Source: Kappaphycus alvarezii (taxonomy: Eukaryota; Rhodophyta; Florideophyceae; Gigartinales; Solieriaceae). Taken from it: a stretch of DNA of 64,000 bases. The stretch is taken from contig NADL03000127.1 in assembly GCA_002205965.3 (NCBI GenBank), positions 124,001 through 188,000 on the forward strand. The letters are read 5' to 3'. Positions 36,428 through 45,340 of the stretch are shown here, in pieces. Both the position numbers and the translations under genes were made by a program. Numbering within the stretch: position 1 is the first letter of the stretch; every line of letters begins with the position of its first letter. A model generated the notes under the pieces. That model did not search any database. It saw nothing but the letters and a program-made list of their open reading frames with translations, and had not been told where the DNA came from.

Positions 36428-37900
36428 TCATAGGATGAAGCGAGGAGGCGGGCGGGGCGAGAGGGGTGGGCCGAGAACCTGTTGCACAAGTGCGGAGTTG
36501 CCGAGGAGGGATGCCGTGTAGGCGATGATGTGAACGCCTTGGGTCTGGCTAAGGCCGAGGCCACGAAGACGGAAGGGGAGTGTGGCTTGGGTCCAGCCTG
36601 TGTCGGTTTGGCTGCGGTGTATCTTTTCGAATATCCTTCGCAATCCCTTGTCAAACGACTTGGCAAGGGCACCGGTTAAGTGCGGCGGGGTACTGCGGAA
36701 AAGATACATGAGCCGACAGGAGGATGCGCAGAAACGAAGGACCTGAAAGGCGATATGGGGGTCGTTCAGCATGACGAGAGACGCCCAAAACGTGCGGATG
36801 GTGTCAAAGGTATCGTCAACGAGGCGGAGGCATGCTGCGGGGCGGCCGACCGGGCTACCGAGCACAGTGGTAGCCTCCTCGGTCTTGAAATCGCATGGCA
36901 AGGCGGCGGCATTGAGGCGGTCCTGGGACGGGGCGGTCGGCCACCATGCGGAAGTCTTGTGGTGGGCTAGGTTAATATGGAACCCAGAGTGTCGTCCGCG
37001 GTCGGAGAGAAATACGAGCACGGATCTGGCTTGTTCCAGTGGCACGATGAGATTACCGTCGTCCGCGTACCAGGCGTTAGTGGAAGGTGGGGAAAGGTAC
37101 TGCGGAGTTCGATGAGTAGAGGTTGCAGCGCGAGGGCGAACAGGAGCATTCCCAGGGGGTCCCCCTGTTGGGTCCCAGTGCGGCTGCGTATGATGTGGCG
37201 GCCGAACATGAGTCGCGAGTCGGAACCGTACAGGAAGTGCACAAAGCGGGAAGCCTCGGGCAGCCATGTGATTGTTTCGGCGAGGATGAGGCGACGTTCC
37301 ACGGAGTTGAATGCGTTTTTGGCATCGACCTGGATGAGGACGTGTGGAGTGGAGGAGTGCGCGAGCTGGCGAGATTTTCTCCCGAACGGCGTGGGCGATT
37401 GCTTTGGTAGCTGAAGGTACACCAACCGCGAGTTGGAGCGGGCTTAGGTATGCAGATAGAGCCGGTTGTTGGGGCACACGTTTCATGATGAGGCGTCCGA
37501 TGAGGCGCCTGATGAGGAGTCCGACAGCGATTGGGCGCAAACTACGGCATAGTGGGTCTTTAGGGAGACCTACAAGTGTTGCTCCGGCAAGGTACTCCCC
37601 GAGCTCAGACGGCGCGTCTCCATCCACGATGCAGTTCAGAAGTTTGGTGAGCCAGTCGAGGGCGCTGTTGGAAGGTTCGGCACCACCCGGAGCGTGGGCG
37701 ACCGCAGAATGGCAGGGCGGAGGCCGTCTAGTCCTGGGCTAGAATGGTGAGGCAGTCGACGGAGTTCGCGCCGTACTTCTGCGGCCGTGAATTTGAATGC
37801 GCGAGGCAGGCTCGATCTAGGAGCGGCCTCGACCGGGAGCGAGGGTGAGGGGTGGAGAGCGACTAGTTTCGCAGCGTTGGCCTGTGTTGCGGACACAGGC
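36428..37900 (-). pseudogene. Reverse transcriptase of non-LTR copy 2
   Basis: From right to left on the minus strand: FKFTAAEVRRELRRLPHHSS and PGLDGLRPAIL (about 37.74-37.80 kb), GEYLAGATLVGLPKDPLCRS and LRPIAVGLLIRRLIGRL (about 37.5-37.6 kb), VDAKNAFNSVERR, then RSRTGTQQGDPLGMLLFALA (about 37.13-37.19 kb), and WYADDGNLIVPLE with YADD at 37058-37069. The middle part lies in another frame than the two ends, which are together in one 399-residue frame, so two compensating frameshifts flank it. A further shift lies near 37.67 kb. This is the best-preserved RT in the window. Confidence 0.85.
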
Positions 37901-38356
37901 GGTATAGGGCAGCGTAGGGCCTAGGCAGCTTTCCGGGGGGAGCCGCTGAGCAGGGCGCGCCTGCATCTCTCGGCCGGGGTCCCCCGAGGGGTAGGGTTTC
38001 GATTTTGAATTGCGGCGAAGGCGTCTGTCGCCTCATGCAGTAATTGACTCCATTGACCAGCCCGTGCGAGGAGGATACGTCGCCTGATGGAGGCGACAGC
38101 ACTTGGGCGGTGGCGGTTCCGCGGTTCACTGCTGCCATTCTTACGAAAAACTAGCTTGGGGAGGGCGACCAGGCAGTGGAGGTATTCACGTCGGGAGGAA
38201 CAGGCCCGGGATCAACGTACCGGCGACAGATCTGCGCAAACAGGTCATGAAACGGCACCTTCAAGGAGTTGAGGAGGTATGGTAGGGTTGGTATGGGGAG
38301 GGGGAATATAATGGAGGGAGGTGGGCAATGTTGCGGTTGAGTGAGTGGGGTCCCGC

Positions 38357-39373
38357 TCATTTTGTGGCCGGGTTGGCGGTGGCGTAGGAGGCGGCAGGCG
38401 GGGGGGGCGTTGCGCCGTTAAGGCGAAGTCGCTTAGCAGCCGACTCCGACTCATCGGGAGGGGGTGCGGACGGGGCGGGTGCAGCGGACGGAAATTGGGA
38501 GTGGATGTCGGCGATCGAGGTTTCGAGGACTTCCACGAAGTAATGCCTGGGCCTCCACAGACATGAGGGATCCTTCAGGCGGTCGGCTTCAGCTCGGAGG
38601 CGTGGAAGGAGCGACCGGGCATCGTCGTCCGAGGTGCAGTGGGCGACGATAGGGGCGGATGCGGAGACGGCGATTGGAGGAAGGGTGGCAGGGCAGTGCT
38701 GGCGGAAAGCGTCGTACGCGGTTTGAGTATGCGTGAGGGTGTCAGCGGGTGCACAGACGGGGGATGTGTGCTGGTCAGCCGTGGGCACCACTGTGACGGA
38801 ACCAGGGAACCCACCGGCCGTGAGGGCTTCCCGGAGGGGGAGTGCGTTACGAAGAGGACGGGTCTCGCGTGGGGTGCATACCCTAACGAACTGTTTAGGG
38901 CCATTGTTCACCAGGCATGCGCGGATGCGGTTGATGCTCTTCTGGAGGGAGGGATGGATGGCAGGAGGACTGGTGGGCGGGGCGTCGGTTCGGCGGCCGA
39001 GGATCGGTAGACGTGGGGGTTCCCCAGCGTTGAGGTAAGGCGTTGCTTGAGCAGTGGGTGTGGCGGTTGTGGGATCGGGGGTGTCATCGGCGGAGGCGAC
39101 AAGTGCGAGGAATTTAACGACGTTCTTGGCAGCTGGGGTGCTGCGGAGGCAGCCGAAGGCTGAGGCCAAGGCAGGGTCGTTGCGCAGCGTGTTGAGAAGG
39201 ACTTCCGGGGCGTTGGTGAGCGATAGATCGGTGACCTTGGACAGGTCGGCGATGAGGTCAGCGGTGAGGTCAAGCGATGCGTGGGCGGCCTGACGCATCG
39301 CTCGCGACTTCTGGTCCGATGTTGAGCGCGCCACCACGCGAGGGGTGGTCAAGTCCGGCGCGGCGGAGCACAT
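38357..39373 (-). CDS. N-terminal protein frame of non-LTR copy 2
   Basis: A 338-residue open frame that starts MCSAAPDLTTPR. It contains a helical region (AHASLDLTADLIADLSKVTD and ALASAFGCLRSTPAAKN), a proline-rich linker, and VNNGPKQFVRVCTPRETRPL. It ends soon after the basic segment ESAAKRLRLNG. Copy 1 preserves the first two thirds in two frames, showing it is a real element protein. No known Gag-like zinc knuckle is visible. Likely the nucleic-acid-binding N-terminal part of the element's polyprotein or its ORF1. In this copy it is cut off from the RT by frame changes between 37.6 and 38.36 kb. Confidence 0.6.
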   Translation of the reverse strand: MCSAAPDLTTPRVVARSTSDQKSRAMRQAAHASLDLTADLIADLSKVTDLSLTNAPEVLLNTLRNDPALASAFGCLRSTPAAKNVVKFLALVASADDTPDPTTATPTAQATPYLNAGEPPRLPILGRRTDAPPTSPPAIHPSLQKSINRIRACLVNNGPKQFVRVCTPRETRPLRNALPLREALTAGGFPGSVTVVPTADQHTSPVCAPADTLTHTQTAYDAFRQHCPATLPPIAVSASAPIVAHCTSDDDARSLLPRLRAEADRLKDPSCLWRPRHYFVEVLETSIADIHSQFPSAAPAPSAPPPDESESAAKRLRLNGATPPPPAASYATANPATK

Positions 39374-39479
39374 TTTGAGGGAAGGGATACGGGGAGATCC
39401 AAGGAGGGAGGTTGGAGAGGCTTGAGAGTTGTTCTGAAGAGGGAAAGAAGTTCAAAGAGAAAAAGTGAATAGGGTGGCT

Positions 39480-39890
39480 CTAATCTCTGCGTGTTGTTGG
39501 GCGCGACCTGTTCCAGACGCGGCAAACGTGGACCAAATCGCAAAACCAAGGTGCTGATAAAGCCGAGTCGAACATCCGAGAACATCGACATCATTGGTGG
39601 ATCCGCTTGTTGCATGCCTGGTCTGCTGTGCATGTGTTGTGTGGATGGCACCGGCAAGATTTGCGATGACGGCTTGTGACGAGCATGGACCATGGTGAGA
39701 AAGCGGTACGAGGACGGCACGTATTTTCGACTATTATTCATCAATGCAATAGGCCATATTCATGGTACCACTCCTTTATGGCTCTCTCCAAGTGAAAACT
39801 CAGAGCGGAGGCCCGGGAATGTACTTAGATCCATAATTTATGGCAGCAGGAACTCCAACAAGTCTTTTGGATTAAGATGAAGTGAGGCCC
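39480..39890 (-). mobile_element. Reverse transcriptase fragment of the third non-LTR element
   Basis: On the minus strand RKYVPSSYRFLTMVHARHKP leads to SSQILPVPSTQHMHSRPGMQ and QADPPMMSMFS (about 39.58-39.72 kb). This aligns with the non-LTR RT block where copies 1 and 2 read RHIIRSRTGTQQGDPLGMLL. The sequence is too different to be a copy of the same family. It directly adjoins the 5' end of copy 2, so with 34190-35427 it would form the two sides of an older element split by copy 2. The YxDD segment is missing, so material was lost. Confidence 0.45.
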
Positions 39891-40084
39891 TGGGCTTCAC
39901 CTAAAAATTGTACACATGAACGCCATAGGAGATTCTCTCGAAGCCCTTAAAGAGCGTACATGGCATTCTCGAACCTATAATATTTTTTCTGGATTGCATG
40001 ATTCTCAGAATGGAAGACGGGTCAGATACTCTTGCCGAGAAAGTGTACTTTAATGGAATACTTTGATATATAGAAGAGCTAGCC
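39891..40084. other. Short spacer
   Basis: AT-rich, no gene recognised. Confidence 0.4.
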
Positions 40085-40551
40085 TCTAGTGTCTATCCGT
40101 CATAGCACTGTCCTCATATGAGGCACACTTTTTCCTCACATGAGGACAGTTTCCGTTACATTTTCGGAAGGTAAATTTTTAGGAAGCCCGAATTCTTTCT
40201 GCAAAAAAAAGTTTTTTTTTGTGAAGTTACAGTACGCAGTTCTCACTGTACATGAGCATTCGTTCCTGAAACCCCTCATGATAATACGAACTATATTTCC
40301 TTCCAAAATGAAGTCGTTGTCACAACTTCTTGCGAAGAGCCGACGTTGGTGAAGGAAAATTGCTCTGGCCTTTACCGAGGTCAACAATCTTGAAAAGTTT
40401 GTTTTGATCGGCCATCTACACTCATGAACTAATGCGGAGGGACAAGAAATGCGCTGAGGTAAAAAATTGTATTGAAAAGGAAGCTCTAAAAGTAGTCCTC
40501 ATGTGAGGATAAATGTCCTCACATGAGGACAACGGTCCAATAGACACTAGA
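40085..40551. mobile_element. MITE-like element with inverted termini and palindromic repeats
   Basis: A 467 bp block bounded by a perfect 12 bp terminal inverted repeat, TCTAGTGTCTAT (40085-40096), and its complement (40540-40551). Just inside each end are two copies of a palindromic motif, GTCCTCATRTGAGGAC or close variants: 40110-40124 and 40132-40148 on the left, about 40496-40509 and 40515-40530 on the right. A target duplication is not clear. The 83-residue minus-strand frame inside it (40136-40387) reads through the repeats and is not recognised as a transposase. This is the layout of a non-autonomous DNA transposon. Confidence 0.7.
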
Positions 40552-43049
40552 TACTATCTAACCAAATAGCCCAGCTATTCAATTTTTACGTACCCAGAAA
40601 AGCTTTAGTAAAAATCAGTATCATTTTTAATATGTCGAGAAGCTATGCTTACCCAAAATTTATAGTCTTCCTTTTGCATAATCCCATACATGAACTCTCA
40701 CTGTCAGCGAGATTGGTATTTTGCCGGAAATAAAGCATCTTTGTAAAAATATAGCTTGATGCAAGGGAGCTCGAAAGAGAACGAAAAACGAATTGGCTAC
40801 CTACAAAGATAATTTAATAGGATTGTTCAATAGCTTATCAAGCCCTCCCTGCTTGCATGGAACTCAGACAGTTCGAAGACTCAAGGGCAGAGAGCCATTG
40901 AAGTTTGGCCATCTTACCAGCCAGCGCAGCTAATATACAGAAGAAATCCAGGAAAGTAGAGGAGTAATGAGACTAGGTAATTATGGAGATGATAACTACA
41001 CAAATTGAATCTTTGACTAATTTTTCTCTATATCGAAAACACAGAAAATGGTTTCTGATATTCTTCAAATGTTGTAAGTATCTGATTTGGTTGTTCTTTC
41101 TGCTTGAAATTGAAGTTTTTAAAAATTTCAGACCATTTTGGAACGAAAACCCATTCCTATCAACTTAATCATGGAAGAGCTTTTCCGAGAATGTCTCTCT
41201 TCACGATCCTCTGTTGCCGAGAACCCCTTCAATGATTACTTGAATAATGCTGTTTTTTTTCTTTCTACCTAGCTAAATCCAATCTAAATGGAAAATGTAC
41301 TGTGAAATCAATTTAGTCTGGTTTTGTATCATGGATGGTTTCGCACATATGGTCGATTATTACTGAAGAGAAAGTAATAAATGAAGTTTGTCAATTCGGT
41401 CTTTGTTAAACGTAAAATCTCCTTGTATCACAAATCGGTTCAAAATGAAAGGCGAATAAAAGCAATGGACTGTTTTTGCTCTCAAAATTAGTATCAAGAG
41501 TATTGGAGGAGAAACATGTAAGAAACCTAGATTATAGGGCACCAGGGCAGATATAAAGGCGAAATTTGTCATGCAAGGAAATAATCTACTTTAATTGCAT
41601 ATTTTCTTCCGTTTCGGTATTTATGACATAAATTTCAAATCGCATTAGTAGTGTTATTTTCTTCAAATATAGTGAAATGTACAAATTGTGTTACAGGCCC
41701 ACCACATCAAGTACGAGATATTAAGTAAGTTAAATATGTAAGCGATGTCAAATGCGGCCTCTGTACATCAGAAAATGTTTAAAACTATGTTTTACCGTAA
41801 CTTCTGGAATGTATGAAGAGTATATATTGGGTTGTAATAGTAAACTAGACCAGTTTAATGATTAAAAATGCTATAGTGTATCCGTTCTATATTATGAAAG
41901 AGGGATCAATTATTATTCGAAACGTAAACATTCCTCCCAAGCTCCAAAATTATCATCTACATTATATTCAAAAGGTAAATGTATATGGACCATGAGTTTT
42001 TCTGACTTAGACAAGTAATTAAAGTTTAAGAAGGGATGATTAAAAGAAATTACCTTTTTAAACAGTACAAATATCACAGGGAAACAAATATTCCATTGCA
42101 AACATATTCCAGGTCCCCCGAAACGGTTAACACCTTCATATTCGTATTAGGATCATGAGTTTTATGGAAATTTTTGTGTAGATTTGAGATAGAAGCATGA
42201 TTTGCATGGTTCTGTAAAAGAAGTTGCGAGACCGCTGTATTACGAATGCTATAATCGTCTCAGACTAATTTTAAGGGTTACATTCTCATGAAATAGATAT
42301 TTTTGCAGGATGAATACGGCATTCTCGATCTTTTTCTTATCCATGCTCTTCCAGTTGTCCGGATCTCGAACACTGACAGCTTTCCAAACGGTTTATTTCT
42401 TGATATGTGGCTTTTGAGGTTGTTCGATTTCCTTATCATTAACGGTCTTCAATTTTTGGGCGGTAATGAAACCTTCTGCGCTTATATACTAGAATTAAAG
42501 TTAAAATTATTTTTCCTCCGCATTCCGTACTGCATCCTGCAGATTTGTATATTTATTGAAAAGCTCAAAATTATGTGTCAGAACATTTTTTCACAATCCC
42601 GGTAGATGAGTTGAGTCCTGCAATCTTGCTGTATGCATAAACTCCAATTTAAGCAATTTAAGCATTTATTACGACGAGTCAGCGATGATGAAAAAGTTCA
42701 GCATCCGCAAAAAATAGACCACAAGAGGTTAGAGTTCACACGAAACTGTTAAATTCATAGTTCATTAGTGAGAACGATGGAGGGTAGAAGTTCTGAACTG
42801 AGATTTGATGCTATAATGTACTGAATTGAGATCGGAGATAGTCATAAGGGCAATCTTAGCCCAAAGATCGTTTCAAAGATTTATTTCACTGTATGATTGA
42901 CCTAATTACTGTCATTAGAATATCTCCACTGCCACCGTTGTCAAAGTGGCAAAAAAACTAAATTTTGGCCATCATGGCATAACGAAATTGGCTAGACTAG
43001 ACTTTGCCACTTTTCATATTTTGCCTATTTGAGGGTGCAGATTCGAGAC
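40552..43049. other. AT-rich stretch with no certain gene
   Basis: No confirmed gene. On the minus strand at 42290-42600 two short stretches look protein-like: NVLTHNFELFNKYTNLQDAV near 42.55 kb and VRDPDNWKSMDKKKIENAVF near 42.33 kb, in different frames with one TAA between. No family was recognised. The rest is low-complexity AT-rich sequence. Confidence 0.35.
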
Positions 43050-43099
43050 CAACCGGTGTCGGTGGGGAGATAAATCACTTCCAACGACATGGACTTCTT

Positions 43100-44400
43100 T
43101 TAGAAAGCGGACGGCACTCAGATGTAGGGCATCACGTTGAGTTTGCTCGACACGAGCAGCGAAGAAGAGGCGGCGGCTCGCTGACTGATAAAGCAAAGGC
43201 GCCAAAATCAACCGCGAGAGCCACCGGCTCGGTGATCTCCTCAAAGTAATTTTGGCAGTACTTTGCTTCTGATGCGATCTTCAACCACGAAATATTCCGC
43301 CGACGCTTCCGCGAACCGTGCGCGATTTTCGATCGTCTCTTTGAGTCCGCAAAGTCAAGCGACAACCACTTTGTGTAGCGCCGGAATTGCACCGGAAAGT
43401 GTGGTGCACTCGGACTGTGGCGCTCTAGAAGGTCACTGCGACGATGCGAATTATAGCCCACTGTACCGCACCCGATGCTGTTGAGGAGAAGCTCGATCTG
43501 TCGGAGTCTACCGCGTTGAAATGTCTTGTGCGGTTCTCCGACATCGTGATCGGCACGTTCGAAGCCGAGAACCTCCGCAGCTCGACGGAAGCTGACGTCG
43601 AGCGTCTGCTCACGGCGTCGTAAAAACGCGGCTCTTTGAGTATGGTCAGGAGCATCGACTACAGTAAGTGGCGTTGGAATAGCTGCCCAAAAGCCTTTCA
43701 CGGCCACTACGAGGGCAAAAAGAAGACGCTGGCAGTGATCATCGAGGCGATCGCTGACCACTCCATGTCTGTATAGCACGCATTCCTCGGCATAACAGAC
43801 TGATTGAACGACATCAATGTCGTCGGAGCATCGCCGCTGTCGGAAAGGATCGCCTCTGGGACGTACCCGCCGCCGTGTGTGTATCAGGTTAACGGTTTGC
43901 CGTCGCACAAGCCGTACTGGCTGTGCGATTCGATCTGACCGAAGTGGCCATTGTTTATCTTATCTGGAAATCCTTGCACGTCCCGCCCGCGAAAGCACAA
44001 GTATTTCGCGACAATGCAAGATGGCGCACGCAAAGATGTCGACGGCGTTTTGAGTACTGCAAAGCATGTGGCACATCCTGTTCGCCATCACGCATGTGGG
44101 AAATGGATGACCTGAAGCGGATCATGAAGTGTACGATAATTCTGCACAAAAATGGTGATTGAAGAGCGCATGTTTGCGGTGTGCGAGGAGGGCGATGAGA
44201 TAACGGGGGTTAAGGCAATCGGGATGAGTCGGCCCCCGATGTGGGGCTCGCTGGTACAGCTACATGGTGCGGTGACAGAAGCAGCGGAGGGGTTGATCGC
44301 GGCAATTTGTGCCCTTCAGGAATTGAAGTAGAAGTAGGAGGAACACGACTTTGTTGAGTGGCTTCTGATGGACCACCTCTGGGCGCACTATGGTCAAGAA
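43100..44400 (+). pseudogene. PIF/Harbinger DDE transposase, decayed
   Basis: GGSLTDKAKAPK (about 43.18 kb) and FASDAIFNHEIFRRRFREPC (43.26-43.32 kb) match the N-terminal GGS.PGKAPN...FRRRFRM block. From 43441 one frame reads TMRIIAHCTAPDAVEEKLDL and SESTALKCLVRF. MVRSIDYSKWRWNSCPKAFH follows with the first catalytic Asp (codon 43657), then ADHSMSV, HAFLGITD and LNDINVVGASPL with the second Asp (codon 43810). PKWPLFI and ARKDVDGVLS follow; family members have KDVER, so the catalytic Glu is Asp here (codon 44041). MWEMDDLKRIMKCTIILHKN and HDFVEWLLMDHLWAHYG (about 44.36 kb) are the C-terminal IILHN and HLW motifs. Stops at 43621, 43774, 43801 and 43936 plus frameshifts near 43.42 and 44.09 kb show it is dead. 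Confidence 0.88.
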
Positions 44401-44689
44401 TGAGAGGTACAAGCGACGGCGCGTAACAAAAGAGAAGTAAATTCTTTGCGCGAGAGCTCTAGCGGTGTTGTAGACACATTATTATTGCTGAAAAGGTCCT
44501 CAGCTCGTTTACTTCGTAAAGGACAACTAGCACCGCTCGAAAGCCACTTTTACGACGTCTTACACGACACTTATTCGCCTCCGCAGCGACACATGCCAGC
44601 TCCGTGAGCGCTTCTCCGTAAGAGCGCTTTTCAGCGACTTTTTCAGGGATTCCTACAGCGCCTGGAGGCTTTCGTCTTACTGAAGCTTG

Positions 44690-45340
44690 AAAAAATCCTG
44701 CACTATGTCCGACTCAGACCCTACAGCCCCCCCCTGTGAACAACTGAATGTCGCTGTGGCGCTCTATTGCAAGGACGTTCCAATTATGGAGGTGAAGTGC
44801 GTCATATGCCACCATCGACTTCTTTGTGCGGTGCTCCTTGATAGGGCCAAGCTCCTTCTCGCGCTGACGTCCTTGCAGGCTCCCGATTCTTTGCCGGGTA
44901 TTCTCCAAACCACAGTGCATAGGAAACGATGACGGAGAATTTTCATCCCCGACGGTCCCATCTCCAGAGGCCTCATCATACTCTCCGTCGCCGCTCGCTG
45001 TCGCACGCATCAAACTGCTGTCGCCGCCTGCCCGGAATTTGGGCAGATCCCTGAACACGAGCCACGATCACATAAACTGGAACTTGGGTCCCACATCCTC
45101 ACCCGGGTGTTTAACACTCTTCTTCTTTAGGAAGGCTGTCACCGAATGTGTTTCATCTGCCTCGTTCGTGCTGCTCCGTTTAAGTGCCTAGGCCCTCGCA
45201 TAGTACACGCTGAAGCGAGTACAATTCGTCAGCATTTGCTTGTACCGCGTCTCGATGGACATTTACGGGAAAAAACGCACAGTCCAACGACCTCTTTTCC
45301 TTGTACGCCTCGTAGACGCGCTCATATATGCATATAAATC
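44690..45340 (-). pseudogene. Probable NAM/Myb-like second protein of the Harbinger element
   Basis: On the minus strand ARVYEAYKEKRSLDCAFF (about 45.30-45.35 kb), KFQFM followed by FRDLPKFRAG (about 45.03-45.09 kb), and GLENTRQRIGSLQGRQREKE (in the 114-residue frame 44714-45058) resemble in order the partner protein of plant- and oomycete-type Harbinger elements: a SANT-like segment, FKF.HCW.LLRD.PKW, then RP.G.KAAK. The fit is loose and crosses frames. The position, convergent with the transposase, is what one expects. Such partners help DNA binding and nuclear import of the transposase in known elements. Confidence 0.4.

Larger units (their letters stand above)
35428..39480 (-). mobile_element. 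Non-LTR retrotransposon (LINE-like), GC-rich copy 2, decayed
   Basis: Inverted copy of the 30190-34180 element, about 4.05 kb. Its 3' end on the minus strand reads AATAAAAGGTCACCATT followed by an 11-base C-run (G-run at 35428-35438 on the plus strand). It keeps longer open frames than copy 1: 339 codons N-terminal (38357-39373), RT pieces in two frames (36428-37627 and 36967-37425), and 221 codons C-terminal (35498-36160). I estimate at least four frame changes, so it is not active as it stands. The 5' end is tentative. Confidence 0.82.
43050..45340. mobile_element. PIF/Harbinger DNA transposon, decayed
   Basis: A GC-rich island of about 2.3 kb with a Harbinger transposase relic on the plus strand (43100-44400) and a decayed partner protein on the minus strand (44690-45340), in convergent order. 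Autonomous PIF/Harbinger elements are known to carry a DDE transposase plus a Myb/SANT- or NAM-like DNA-binding protein. Terminal inverted repeats and a 3 bp target duplication were not found, so the ends are set by the composition step. Confidence 0.72.

Noticed and set aside
40136-40387. 83-codon minus-strand frame
   Set aside because: It lies inside the MITE-like element, runs into its terminal palindromes and has no transposase motif.
43132-43908. 258-codon minus-strand open frame
   Set aside because: It is the shadow of the decayed Harbinger transposase on the plus strand, which carries an ordered series of family motifs over the same span.
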